DNA of 64,000 nt, from assembly GCF_042610495.1 (NCBI RefSeq), contig NZ_JBHGAP010000002.1, positions 124,001 to 188,000 of the forward strand, written 5' to 3'. The DNA comes from RU20A sp042610495. Lineage in GTDB: Bacteria; Pseudomonadota; Alphaproteobacteria; Rhizobiales; Rhizobiaceae. Each line of letters opens with the position of its first letter. The stretch's first letter is position 1. The translations under genes and the position numbers were made by a program. The notes below the pieces were generated by a model. That model was not told the DNA's origin. It was given only the letters and a program-made list of their open reading frames with translations, and did no database searches. Shown here in pieces: positions 53,901-62,832 of the stretch.

Positions 53901-53934
53901 CATCAGAACCCCCTAATAATAGGGGTTTCTGATG
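53901..53934. repeat. Inverted repeat upstream of the small membrane protein gene
   Basis: CATCAGAA-CCCC and GGGG-TTTCTGATG pair over 12 positions with one unpaired base, around an AT-rich 9-base loop. It lies about 90 bases before the ATG at 54026. Could be a terminator read rightward, a leader structure, or an operator. Confidence 0.5.
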
Positions 53935-54025
53935 GCGGAATGCACCGCATTTTCGTCAAACTGTGACTTTAATGTCGCCAAGCCGTCTTTTTCGACTATG
54001 TTTGTCGTCGGAGGAGACAGACGGC

Positions 54026-54250
54026 ATGCTCGCATTCATTGTTGCCTATTCGATCGGCGTTTCGGCCGCCCAGTTGCGGTCTGTGACAGCCTGTGCGCTC
54101 AGCGGCATTCTCGTGCTGCTCACGGTGACGCTTGGCGTCGGCCTCAGCAACGGGGCGTTCGGCTGGGCCACTGTCGTGCTGGCCGTGCTGTCCTACAATG
54201 CCGGCATCATGACGATGCTGGGCCTCGCCATGGCATCCGAGCACGCCTGA
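54026..54250 (+). CDS. Small two-helix membrane protein, unknown function
   Basis: 74 residues from the ATG at 54026, which follows GGAGGAG at good spacing; an in-frame ATG at 53963 lacks a ribosome site. The sequence is nearly all hydrophobic: MLAFIVAYSIGVSAAQLRS, then CALSGILVLLTVTLGVGLSN and GWATVVLAVLSYNAGIMTML. Two or three membrane helices with few charges. I do not recognise a family. It converges on the Gfo/Idh/MocA gene. Confidence 0.65.
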   Translation: MLAFIVAYSIGVSAAQLRSVTACALSGILVLLTVTLGVGLSNGAFGWATVVLAVLSYNAGIMTMLGLAMASEHA

Positions 54251-54293
54251 TCCATCTCTGGCGCGCCCGTCCTGGCGGTGCGGATGCGGCCGC

Positions 54294-55283
54294 TCAGACC
54301 GTTTCCCATCCATCCTTCTGCCCGGCACGGTAGATCGCATCGATCAGCGCCTGGTTCTTCTTCGAGCTTTCCAGCGACACGATATCGGCATGGTCGCCGC
54401 TGACCGCAGCCTTCGCGAAGGCTTCCGCCTCGCGGCGATACTGGCGCGAATCCTGGAAGCGGAAATGCTGAGACTGGCTGTGGTTCTGGTTGGTCAGCTC
54501 CACTTCCTCCGCGCCGTAGCGGTCGGCATTGAAGGGCGACTTCACCTCGATGAAGCCCTTGTCGCCGTGGAACACCATCACCTGGCGCGCCGCCATCTGG
54601 GTGGAGATGTAGAAGCTCAGCTCGAAGCCGCCGAAATCGGCGCGCACGCTCGAATAGATGTCGGTGCCGAAATCCGTGTCGCGCTCCACCGTCGCCTGCA
54701 CCCGCACCGGCTCGGCGCCCGTGACGAAGCGCGTCGAGATGGTCGGGTAGACGCCGATATCCGGCAGGCCGCCGCCGCCGAGCGCGGGAATGTTGCGCAT
54801 GTTGTTCGGGTCGCGGTTGAAGTAGGTGAAGGCGCCCTGGACATGCTTCAGCGTGCCGATCGCCCCGTCCGCCAGCAGTTCCCGCACCTTCCGCCAGACC
54901 GGCGCATAGGTCACCATATAGGCTTCCGACACCAGCACCTTGTTGCGGTCGCGCGCGGCGATCAGCTGGTCGATCTCGGCGGCCTTCAGCGCGATCGGCT
55001 TTTCGCACAGCACGTGCTTGCCGGCGTCCGCCGCCTTCAGTGTCCATTCCACATGCTGGGCGGTCGGCAGCGGAATGTAGACGGCGTCGATCGTGTCGGA
55101 GGCCAGCATCTCCTCGTAGGAGCCGAAGGCGTGCGGCACGGAGAAGCGGTCGGCCATCTGCCGCGCGCGGGCCTGATCGCGGCTGGCGATGGCGGTGACG
55201 ACGCAATTATCCGCATCCTGGATGGCGGGCACGACGAGTTCGCGGCCGATCTTGGCCGTCGACAGAATTCCGAAACGAAGCAT
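54294..55283 (-). CDS. Gfo/Idh/MocA-family oxidoreductase
   Basis: 329 residues: N-terminal Rossmann domain (LRFGILSTAKIGRELVVPAI, VTAIASRDQARARQMAD, VYIPLPTAQHVEWTLKAADAGKHVLCEKPIAL with the conserved EKP Lys) and the C-terminal alpha/beta domain. Acts on a sugar or cyclitol with NAD(P); substrate unknown. The start at 55283 follows AGGAGGATGCC; the in-frame ATG at 55310 does not. Divergent from the GNAT gene, 107 bases apart. Confidence 0.9.
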   Translation of the reverse strand: MLRFGILSTAKIGRELVVPAIQDADNCVVTAIASRDQARARQMADRFSVPHAFGSYEEMLASDTIDAVYIPLPTAQHVEWTLKAADAGKHVLCEKPIALKAAEIDQLIAARDRNKVLVSEAYMVTYAPVWRKVRELLADGAIGTLKHVQGAFTYFNRDPNNMRNIPALGGGGLPDIGVYPTISTRFVTGAEPVRVQATVERDTDFGTDIYSSVRADFGGFELSFYISTQMAARQVMVFHGDKGFIEVKSPFNADRYGAEEVELTNQNHSQSQHFRFQDSRQYRREAEAFAKAAVSGDHADIVSLESSKKNQALIDAIYRAGQKDGWETV

Positions 55284-55390
55284 GGCATCCTCCTGATGAG
55301 GGCCGGACACTATCCCACTCGTGTGCGGACTGGAATTGCGGAATGGAAGATTCTACGACGAGGGACGACCGATGAAGCGCGAGGCCGCCC

Positions 55391-55840
55391 ATGACCCTTG
55401 AGATCCGTTTTGCCGAAGCCGCCGACGAGGCTGAGTGGCGCCCGCTCTGGCAGGGCTACCTGACCTTCTACAAGGCGGACGTGCCCGAAGAGGTGACCCG
55501 CCACACGCTTGCCCGCATCCTTGATCCCGCCGAGCGGGTCTCCATGCGGGTCGCCCTTCTCGACGGAAAGATGGTCGGCTTTGCCACCCACCACCACCAC
55601 GACAGCACCTGGGACATCGCCCACGACTGCTACCTCGAAGACCTCTACGTGGATGAGGCCGCCCGCGGCCACGGCGTCGGCCGCGCCCTGATCGACGATC
55701 TCAAGGCGCTGTGCAAGGCGCGCGGCTGGAAGCGGCTCTACTGGCACACCAACGAAACCAACACCCGCGCCCGCGCCCTCTACGACAGCTACGGCCCGGC
55801 CGACGGCTTCGTGCGCTATACGGTCACGCTCGAGGGGTAG
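55391..55840 (+). CDS. GNAT-family N-acetyltransferase
   Basis: 149 residues with the GNAT acetyl-CoA loop DEAARGHGVGRALIDDL, preceded by the strand CYLEDLYV, and followed by YWHTNETNTRARALYDSYG. An odd His run HHHH (in ATHHHHDSTWD) sits before the acetyl-CoA strand. Substrate unknown. No operon partner. Confidence 0.9.
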   Translation: MTLEIRFAEAADEAEWRPLWQGYLTFYKADVPEEVTRHTLARILDPAERVSMRVALLDGKMVGFATHHHHDSTWDIAHDCYLEDLYVDEAARGHGVGRALIDDLKALCKARGWKRLYWHTNETNTRARALYDSYGPADGFVRYTVTLEG

Positions 55841-56041
55841 CGGACGCCGCCACGACGGGTGGGTCCGGCCTTTTCCCGAGGCGGCCACACGGATCGCCTG
55901 CTTCGCGCAGACAGCGCTGCGCCCCGGCAAGACGTCAATCCCGGGAGAGCGCCCGGGTCTTCCCGCAGTGCGTGCCTGAACCACAGGATGAGAAATCGCT
56001 GCAAAACCGTTCGCTCTCCACGATCGTACGGCGGGTGACCA

Positions 56042-56071
56042 TTGAAAATCCATCACAATTATTGGTAGATT
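56042..56071 (+). promoter_or_regulatory. Possible sigma-70 promoter of the FkbM gene
   Basis: TTGAAA (56042-56047), 18 bases, TAGATT (56066-56071), in the only AT-rich part of the 270-base gap. The -10 matches four of six positions. Confidence 0.3.
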
Positions 56072-56110
56072 ACGCAATCGTTAAGTTAGAAAGACCTTTA
56101 GGGACCGGTG

Positions 56111-56866
56111 ATGGCCAATTTGAAATCGCTTCGCAAGAAATTGCGGTACTTCTTGAGAATCGATCCCACCACTGCGACCGAAGCGCAGGCCAAGAAGTTT
56201 TTCCTGAAGGAAAAGAAAAACAATTCTACGATTGCCGGAGCCATCAGGCATCGCCTGAAGAATGCGAAGACGGTCTTTGACGTTGGCGCCAATTCGGGCT
56301 TCTTCTCGCGCGAAATTCTCGAAGGGGGCTATACCGGGACAGTGGTCCTGTTCGAGCCGATACCCAACCTCCTGTCGATTGCGACGAAGACGATCGCACA
56401 ATTCAATGTCCAGAAGATCTTCGTGAATGCGGCCCTCGGCGAAGAGTCTGGCGAAGCGAATATCTACCTGCCCCACAATCGCAATCTTGGCTGGGTCACA
56501 CTGGTCAACGAGAAAAGGCAGACGAACAATGCGATCCCGATCAAGCTTGAAGATGCCCGGAATTTCATCCGCATTTTCAAACCTGACTTCGTGAAGATTG
56601 ACGTGGAAGGCTACGAGCTCTTTGTCCTGCGGCCGTTTCTGGATTTCATTGACCAGACCTACCGGCCGGAGTTCCTTGTCGAGCTGGGGTGGGGCAAGTC
56701 CAATCCCAACTGGCCGGATTTCATGTCCGTCGCCGCAGAGCTGGTCGCGAGAGGCTATCGCTTCCTCAACGCACGCGACACCACCGCGGAGCTCAGCCTG
56801 AGTGACCTTGCCGCGCTCAACAGGACGGTAGACGTGCTGATCACGCCGACGACAGAGCGGATTTAG
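56111..56866 (+). CDS. FkbM-family methyltransferase
   Basis: 251 residues. SAM motif TVFDVGANSGFFSREIL, then LFEPIPNLLSIATKTI and NAALGEESGEANIYLP, and the FkbM core FVKIDVEGYELFVLRPF. FkbM-type enzymes O-methylate sugars or polyketides, often for surface glycans. The N-terminus is Lys-rich. The DNA (56101-56160 is 47% GC) and the codons are less GC-rich than in the neighbours, suggesting transfer. No glycan genes adjoin. ATG at 56111 is preferred to the GTG just before it. Confidence 0.85.
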   Translation: MANLKSLRKKLRYFLRIDPTTATEAQAKKFFLKEKKNNSTIAGAIRHRLKNAKTVFDVGANSGFFSREILEGGYTGTVVLFEPIPNLLSIATKTIAQFNVQKIFVNAALGEESGEANIYLPHNRNLGWVTLVNEKRQTNNAIPIKLEDARNFIRIFKPDFVKIDVEGYELFVLRPFLDFIDQTYRPEFLVELGWGKSNPNWPDFMSVAAELVARGYRFLNARDTTAELSLSDLAALNRTVDVLITPTTERI

Positions 56867-56877
56867 GGAACGCCCAG

Positions 56878-56897
56878 CAAAGCCACGTCAGCGGCTT
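56878..56897. terminator. Short hairpin between converging FkbM and LysR genes
   Basis: AAAGCC / GGCTTT 6-bp stem with an 8-base loop, usable on either strand. The stem is short, so this is tentative. Confidence 0.35.
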
Positions 56898-56936
56898 TAC
56901 GTCCGCACCGGCGCGGCAGGCCTTCCCCCGCTTGCG

Positions 56937-57839
56937 CTATACGGTCACGGTCTCGGAATAGCGGAAGAAATCCAAGAAGGCCCTGAGCGCCGGGCGCATC
57001 TGCCGGCGGGAGGGGTAGTAGATGTGGAAGCCGTCGAAGGCGGGGCACCAATCTTCCAGCACGGGCACAAGCCGGCCGGCGGCGATGTCATCGGCCACCC
57101 GGTGCTCGAAGAGGAAGGCGAGGCCGACGCCGTCGAGCGCGGCGCGGTGCATCAGCCCCTGATCGGCGAGGATGAGCCGCCCCGTCACGTCGACGGAGAG
57201 CGCCCGGCCGTCCTTTTCCAGCTCCCAGCGATAGAGCCGGCCCGAGGCAAAGCGACGGCGGATGCAGTCATGGCCCGTCAGCGCGCGCGGATGGGCGGGC
57301 GTTGCATGCCGCTCGAAATAGGCGGGCGCGCCGACGATGAGGCTGCGCCAGGGGCCGCTCGCGCGCACCGCGATCATGTCGGCGTGAAGGTTTTCGCCGA
57401 GCCTCAGGCCTGCATCCAGCCCCGCCTCCACGATATCCTCGAAGCGGTCGTCGATCCGGAGGTCGAATTCGATATCCGGGTAAGCATCGAGAAAGGCGGG
57501 GAGCCGCGGGGCAATCACGTCTTCCGCCGCCATCATCGGCATGGTCACGCGCAAGGGGCCGGACGGCTTCTGCCGCCGTTCGCGCAGGTCCTCCAGGACG
57601 CCGGCAATGTCGGCGAGCGCCGGCGAGAGGGTCGCGAGCAGCAGGCGTCCCTCCTCCGTCGGCGCCACGGCGCGGGTGGTGCGCGCCATCAGCCGCACGC
57701 CGAGGCTTGCCTCCAGCGCCTGCACGGCATGGCTGACGGCGGATGGCGCGATGGCGAGATCGGTGGCCGCCTGGCGAAAGCTGCCGGCGCGGGCCACGGC
57801 GGCGAAAACGGCGAGCTGGGCGAGTTGGGTGCGGTTCAT
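56937..57839 (-). CDS. LysR-family transcriptional regulator
   Basis: 300 residues: winged helix-turn-helix (AVFAAVARAGSFRQAATDLAIAPSAVSHAVQALEASLGVRLMARTTRAVAPTEEG) and a periplasmic-binding-like effector domain (GPLRVTMPMMAAEDVIAPRLPAFL). Divergent from the aldo/keto reductase with 116 bases between; LysR proteins usually control such a divergent gene, so the reductase is its likely target. Confidence 0.92.
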   Translation of the reverse strand: MNRTQLAQLAVFAAVARAGSFRQAATDLAIAPSAVSHAVQALEASLGVRLMARTTRAVAPTEEGRLLLATLSPALADIAGVLEDLRERRQKPSGPLRVTMPMMAAEDVIAPRLPAFLDAYPDIEFDLRIDDRFEDIVEAGLDAGLRLGENLHADMIAVRASGPWRSLIVGAPAYFERHATPAHPRALTGHDCIRRRFASGRLYRWELEKDGRALSVDVTGRLILADQGLMHRAALDGVGLAFLFEHRVADDIAAGRLVPVLEDWCPAFDGFHIYYPSRRQMRPALRAFLDFFRYSETVTV

Positions 57840-57955
57840 TGTTCTATCATTTAGAACACCGGATGCCGCATTTCGTCAATTCCCGAACGGCCCCGCTCCG
57901 CCCTATGATGCCCCATCGACGTCAGAAGCGACGCCGGCAGCACAGGAGACCCCGC

Positions 57956-58951
57956 ATGGACACCCGCACACTCGGCCCCCTCACCGTTTCCGCCCTCGGC
58001 CTCGGCTGCATGGGCATGAGCCATGCCTATGGCACGCCGCTTGCGGAAAAGGATGCCTTCGCGCTTCTCGACCGCGCCGTGGAGCTTGGCGTCACGCTTT
58101 TCGATACGGCCGAGGTCTACGGCCCCTTCACCAATGAAGAGCTGGTCGGCAAGGGCCTGAAGCGGCATCGCGGCCGCGTGCAGATCGCCACCAAGTTCGG
58201 CTTCACCATCGGGGAAGACGCCACCGCCGCCCGCCCCTCCGGCGTCGACAGCCGGCCGGAGCATGTGCGGGCCGTGGCTGAAGCCTCGCTGAAGCGGCTC
58301 GGCGTCGAGGTCATCGATCTCTTCTACCAGCACAGGGTGGATCCCGCCGTGCCGATCGAGGAGACCGTCGGCGCCATGGCGGATCTCGTCAAAGAAGGCA
58401 AGGTGCGGGCGCTCGGCCTCTCCGAAGCCGGCGCCGAAACGCTACGCCGCGCCCACGCCACCCACCCCATCGCCGCCATCCAGAGCGAATATTCGCTGTG
58501 GACCCGCGACCCCGAGACCAATGGCGTCATCGACACCTGCCGGGCGCTTGGCATCGGCTTCGTGCCCTTCTCGCCGCTTGGCCGCGGCATGCTGACCGGC
58601 GCGCTCACGGACATCGCGACACTCGGCGAAAAAGACTTCCGCCGCGGCCTGCCCCGCTTCGACGCCGAGAACTTCAACGCCAACCGCGCGCTCGTCACCC
58701 TCCTCGAACAGCGCGCCCGCGAGCGCGGCATCACCGCCGGCCAGCTCGCGCTCGCCTGGGTGCTGGCGCAAGCCCCCTTCATCGTCCCCATCCCCGGCAC
58801 CACCAAGATCCCCAACCTCGAAACCAACCTCGCCGCCGCCGATATCCGCCTGACCCCGGAAGAGGCGGCGGAGCTGGGCGCGCTGCTGGCACCGGAGAAG
58901 GTGGCGGGTGGGCGGTATACGGCGGCGCAGGAGGGGTTGACGGGACGGTAG
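57956..58951 (+). CDS. Aldo/keto reductase
   Basis: 331-residue TIM-barrel NADPH enzyme. The catalytic tetrad is visible: Asp in TLFDTAEVYGPF, Tyr in AEVYG, Lys in IATKFGF and His in FYQHRVDP. IPGTTKIPNLETNLAAADI near the end binds NADPH. Close to the YhdN/AKR13-like group. CAGGAGACC precedes the ATG at 57956. Likely controlled by the divergent LysR protein. It is the last host-like gene before the Hachiman genes. Confidence 0.92.
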   Translation: MDTRTLGPLTVSALGLGCMGMSHAYGTPLAEKDAFALLDRAVELGVTLFDTAEVYGPFTNEELVGKGLKRHRGRVQIATKFGFTIGEDATAARPSGVDSRPEHVRAVAEASLKRLGVEVIDLFYQHRVDPAVPIEETVGAMADLVKEGKVRALGLSEAGAETLRRAHATHPIAAIQSEYSLWTRDPETNGVIDTCRALGIGFVPFSPLGRGMLTGALTDIATLGEKDFRRGLPRFDAENFNANRALVTLLEQRARERGITAGQLALAWVLAQAPFIVPIPGTTKIPNLETNLAAADIRLTPEEAAELGALLAPEKVAGGRYTAAQEGLTGR

Positions 58952-59090
58952 AGGCTGGGCGCGGGAGGGGGTCGGATGTCGTGCTGTTTAGCGCCTCCTC
59001 CAAGCCATCAACACCATGGAAATTGATAGCCACACAGCAGCGCGCGCAACCCAAGCGAGTTGCCGATTCGAGGATTTTAAGGCAGAGTCT

Positions 59091-59096
59091 TATAAT
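59091..59096 (+). promoter_or_regulatory. Perfect -10 element before hamA
   Basis: TATAAT, 23 bases before the hamA start, giving a very short leader. A -35 is not clear (TTCGAG at 18-base spacing is poor). Such a good TATAAT is unusual in this GC-rich genome and fits an acquired module. Confidence 0.45.
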
Positions 59097-59118
59097 ATGA
59101 CCAAGAGCAGCGTGCTAA

Positions 59119-59973
59119 ATGTCGAATCCTTACGAAATCGCCCCCAAATGCATCCTAACTCGACTTACAGAATCTATTGAACATTTGGGATGCTATTGTG
59201 CAGGCTTCGAGCTGAGTCAGTGGCGCTGCGCTGGTTTCGCGGACAATCTGATAGAATGGATTATCGACTACGCTTTAAAATCTGACGAACTTCGCAATAC
59301 AAATCACACCAACACTTTTGTTCGTCTCAAGCAGGCAGCTTCTAGAGTATACATTACAAAGAAATATGAACGTCGAGGCGAAATTGCTGAAATTGCTGCT
59401 CATGCTGTTTGCCGAACTTATTTCAATACAATTCCCGTCGCAGCTAGAGTCAACTATCTCAGCGCATCAAACGATCCGATAAAGGCATTTGACCTGGTCC
59501 ATGTGCGGTACGTCGGAGATGATCGTTTTGAGATGTGGCTGGGGGAGGCGAAGTTTTTCAAAGACCGTAACGATGCGATTAAGGATGCAGTCGCATCCAT
59601 CAAAGGGCACATCACCGCGGGTTTCCTCAAGAACGAGAAGTTGCTCCTTGGACCACAGGTATCCAGTGATATTCCACACAGCGCAAGGATCAAGGACCTT
59701 CTGTCTGCCGAAGCTTCTTTAGACGATCTAATTGCCAACGCAGTTTTCCCTGTTCTGATTGCCGCGAATAGCGATGCGACAGCGAGTCACGTGTCGGCAT
59801 GCGATGACTACAGTGCGGAGGTCGATGCTGAGATGAAAGATTTATGGGAGAAACTGAAGGCATCAGGGCTGACTGAAAAAATAAAAATTAAACTCATTTA
59901 CGTCCCGCTGGCTGACAAGGATGCGCTCAGCAAAGCCTTCAATGAGCGCCTTAAGGGGCTGCAAATTGAATAA
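59119..59973 (+). CDS. hamA: Hachiman anti-phage protein HamA (DUF1837)
   Basis: 284 residues of the DUF1837/HamA C-terminal domain family, the effector half of the Hachiman defence system. A PD-(D/E)xK-type nuclease core is visible: Asp125 in AFDLVHVRYV, and the E-x-K pair Glu143/Lys145 in MWLGEAKFFKD, after helix EIAEIAAHAVCRTYF. Work on other Hachiman systems describes HamA as a nuclease held by HamB. The DNA is markedly AT-richer than the host genes (59281-59340 is 45% GC by hand count). hamB starts 10 bases after the stop. Start chosen as the first ATG after the TATAAT; its ribosome site is weak. Confidence 0.9.
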   Translation: MSNPYEIAPKCILTRLTESIEHLGCYCAGFELSQWRCAGFADNLIEWIIDYALKSDELRNTNHTNTFVRLKQAASRVYITKKYERRGEIAEIAAHAVCRTYFNTIPVAARVNYLSASNDPIKAFDLVHVRYVGDDRFEMWLGEAKFFKDRNDAIKDAVASIKGHITAGFLKNEKLLLGPQVSSDIPHSARIKDLLSAEASLDDLIANAVFPVLIAANSDATASHVSACDDYSAEVDAEMKDLWEKLKASGLTEKIKIKLIYVPLADKDALSKAFNERLKGLQIE

Positions 59974-59983
59974 GGTGCATTTA

Positions 59984-62065
59984 ATGCCTGCTCTAGATAT
60001 CAACTGGAATTACCTGAATAAGCTTTCCGGCTCTGATCTGAAGCGCGAAACGTTTCAGGTTATACAGGCTGCGTCCTTTGCTATTCAATCGGCCGATCCT
60101 GAAGATCCGAACTTGCTTGAGGTTGTGCCCAGACTCGCTAACCTCTTAGCCACACACCCCGAAGAACTCCAAAGTTTTCGGCCCCTTGTAAGCTCTTTGG
60201 CCCGGTCAACAGGCCTCTGGAACTACATCGAAACAGAGTGGGCTGACGAGACAGATGCTTTTGTTGCCGAAGCCGTAACCTCTCCCGAATTGGGAGGGGT
60301 TACGTTTCACCGCGAACAGATCAAAGCACTGGATGCTCTTCTTGCGGGACGCAACCTCATTTTGAGCGCCCCCACCAGTTTTGGAAAGAGTCTTCTGATC
60401 GACGCTCTACTCTCGACTGAACGCTATCGACGGGTGGCTGTCGTGCTTCCGACGATTGCGCTACTCGATGAATTCCGAAGGCGCTTTCGAGATCGTTTCG
60501 CAGAAAAATTCAGATTGGTGATGCATCAGAGCGAAGCATCGACTGATGAACCAACCATTTTCCTTGGGACCCAAGAGCGACTTATATATCGAGAAGACTT
60601 GGGAGATCTAGATCTGACCGTTGTTGACGAGTTTTACAAACTTGATCCGGGCAGGCGCGACGAGCGAAGCAACACACTTAACGCTGCGGTATATCGTTTG
60701 CTCAAGCGATCCAAGCAGTTTTTCTTTCTCGGACCCAATATCGACAAGATCTCTGCTGCACCAGATTCTCGCTGGAATTTTGAGTTCTTAAGGACTCGCT
60801 TTTCTACGGTTGCCGTAGAGACCTTGGACCTTCGGGCGGCACCAGACAAGCGCGAACGCCTGATCGAAGAAATCGGAGAAGATCGGAACTGGCCTGCATT
60901 AGTCTTCATCTCGTCACCGGGCAGGGCGAACAAACTGGCAATCGAGCTCTCTGAGAAGATGGCCGTTGCGGAGGAGACTAGCGACTTCGCCATTTGGCTA
61001 AAAGAAAATATAGGATCGAACAATTTTCTATCCTTAGCCGTTAAGTTTGGCTTCGGCGTTCACCATGGCAGAATTCCAAGAGCAATTGCCGCGAAGATGG
61101 TTCGATTATTCAATGAAGGCAAGCTTCCGATACTGCTTTGCACTTCAACTCTTATTGAGGGTGTCAACACTGCGGCGAAGACAGTAATGATATTCGACAA
61201 AGATATCAATCGGGATTCGTATGACTTCTTCACCTACTCAAATATCAAAGGGCGCGCTGGGCGACTGGGACAGCACCACGTCGGCCAAGTTATGCTTTTC
61301 AATGACATCCCTGAGCATACCGAACTGGAAGTCAGCCCAACATTGTTTTCAGACGACGACGAGCTACCCGACGAGTACATCGTACATATCGACAAACCGG
61401 ATAGGTCAAAGCGGTCAGATGATAGATTTCGTTACTACCGTGACAGGTTAGGCCTTGAAGGCGACGAGCTTAAATTGGCATCTTCGATTGGGCTGGAAAC
61501 AGCTATCGCTATAAAGAAAAGGGTAGAATTTTCTCTTGACGAAAGCGATCGATTGATTTGGGCAAATTGGCCAAAATGGCCTGAGATCCTCGAAGTATGT
61601 AATGTTTTCTGTTCTGAGCAGAAAATTGATTCTTTCGGGGCTTTCAGCACAAGACAACTTGCGACGCTTATTGACAAGCTTAGAAAATCTAAAAATATTG
61701 TAGATTTTCTTCTTAATCAAGACCGAAGCTATAAAGGAAAACCTGAGAGTCAAGACAGTATATTCAAATTCTTGCGATCTTGCGAATATGGACTTCCGCA
61801 AAATTTTGCCTTAGTAGAGATTTTTGTTCGTACACACTCACCACAAGTAGACTACAGTTTGTTCATTGGCAGTATTGCGAGCTGGTTTCAGCCGGAAATT
61901 CTAAAGGAACTGGACGAGGAAGGGGTGCCGATTCAGATCTCTCAGCTATTCTATGTTGAGGGTGACACCAAAACAACCTTGAAGAACCGCATGTATGAAG
62001 CCATTCAGAATCCGATGGGAAGGCTTTCAAAGTTTGAGCGTGAGTGGTTGCAGCAAGCTTTGTGA
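59984..62065 (+). CDS. hamB: Hachiman anti-phage helicase HamB
   Basis: 693-residue superfamily 2 helicase of Ski2-like character, the sensor half of Hachiman. Visible motifs: a Q-motif-like FHREQIKAL 108-116, Walker A SAPTSFGKS 128-136, motif II VVDEFYK 213-219 (DEFY instead of DExH), FFLGPNI near motif III, GVHHGRIPRA 358-367, STLIEGVN 388-395 and motif VI NIKGRAGRLG 420-429. A helical C-terminal part of about 260 residues follows. ATG 59984 is used, seven bases after AAGGTG that overlaps the hamA stop; an in-frame ATG at 59921 lies inside hamA. Strongly AT-rich stretches occur (61681-61740 is 25% GC). Confidence 0.92.
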   Translation: MPALDINWNYLNKLSGSDLKRETFQVIQAASFAIQSADPEDPNLLEVVPRLANLLATHPEELQSFRPLVSSLARSTGLWNYIETEWADETDAFVAEAVTSPELGGVTFHREQIKALDALLAGRNLILSAPTSFGKSLLIDALLSTERYRRVAVVLPTIALLDEFRRRFRDRFAEKFRLVMHQSEASTDEPTIFLGTQERLIYREDLGDLDLTVVDEFYKLDPGRRDERSNTLNAAVYRLLKRSKQFFFLGPNIDKISAAPDSRWNFEFLRTRFSTVAVETLDLRAAPDKRERLIEEIGEDRNWPALVFISSPGRANKLAIELSEKMAVAEETSDFAIWLKENIGSNNFLSLAVKFGFGVHHGRIPRAIAAKMVRLFNEGKLPILLCTSTLIEGVNTAAKTVMIFDKDINRDSYDFFTYSNIKGRAGRLGQHHVGQVMLFNDIPEHTELEVSPTLFSDDDELPDEYIVHIDKPDRSKRSDDRFRYYRDRLGLEGDELKLASSIGLETAIAIKKRVEFSLDESDRLIWANWPKWPEILEVCNVFCSEQKIDSFGAFSTRQLATLIDKLRKSKNIVDFLLNQDRSYKGKPESQDSIFKFLRSCEYGLPQNFALVEIFVRTHSPQVDYSLFIGSIASWFQPEILKELDEEGVPIQISQLFYVEGDTKTTLKNRMYEAIQNPMGRLSKFEREWLQQAL

Positions 62066-62099
62066 AAGTGATTCGGCTGGTAGCATAGTCAATTGATGG

Positions 62100-62151
62100 G
62101 CCAGTTCTTGAATTTTCGGCGGAAGCCAATTCCCAGCCAATTCTCGAATTT
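62100..62151. repeat. Imperfect 16-base direct repeat after hamB
   Basis: GCCAGTTCTTGAATTT (62100) and GCCAATTCTCGAATTT (62136) differ at two positions and are 36 bases apart. Just downstream of hamB. Confidence 0.5.
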
Positions 62152-62832
62152 GTGGTGTCGCGAACAGCAGCTTTCGGGATACTAGACACAGAGAACGACA
62201 TCCGAGCTGGCGGCGCGCAGGCGATATTGCGCTGTCAGGGCGCTATGGCTGCTTTCGTCGCCTTACAAGTTGGCCTTTTGGTCCGACAGGACGGAGCACG
62301 GCAGCTGCACTCTTGCGAGAAAATCCCCATCCCCCCATTTCCCCCTCCCCCGAATCCCTGCCTACACTGCCCTCGTCCCGCAGCGGATACACCGGCAGGC
62401 GTGCCGGCGATGCGGGGCCGGTTCGGGGTTTGGGGAAAGGACGCAAGGCCCCAGGCTCCGGGTCCGTTAACGGGTCTCCCTCCGGCGACGGGGGCGGGTC
62501 GGTCGGGCGTTCGGACGTCTGCCTGCCGGTCCATCCCATGAGCGCGCCGGATTCACCTGTGCGGTGTGCACGGGGACGGCGACTGCCGGGCCGCATCGCC
62601 CGTTGTCCGTCCGCAGGCGTGCCTCCTCTCGGGGGCCCGGATGCGGGGCGGGCGATGAGAGACGGACGGCGGTGGTCTTCCCTCCAGAGGGACCGACCTG
62701 CGGGCAGAAACGACCGAACGGGGCGCTGAGAGGTGCTATCCTTAGACTATCCTGCGAGGCAGCTTTCAGCGCCCCGGCCGACAGATTTGCATGCCACGGG
62801 CAGATGCTGCCGCGTGCGCGCGCCCGCATGCC

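Noticed and set aside
62152..62541. 129-codon frame after hamB as a possible third Hachiman gene
   Set aside because: Translation is low-complexity (Pro runs) with no conserved features; base composition changes in the middle of it; no ribosome site.
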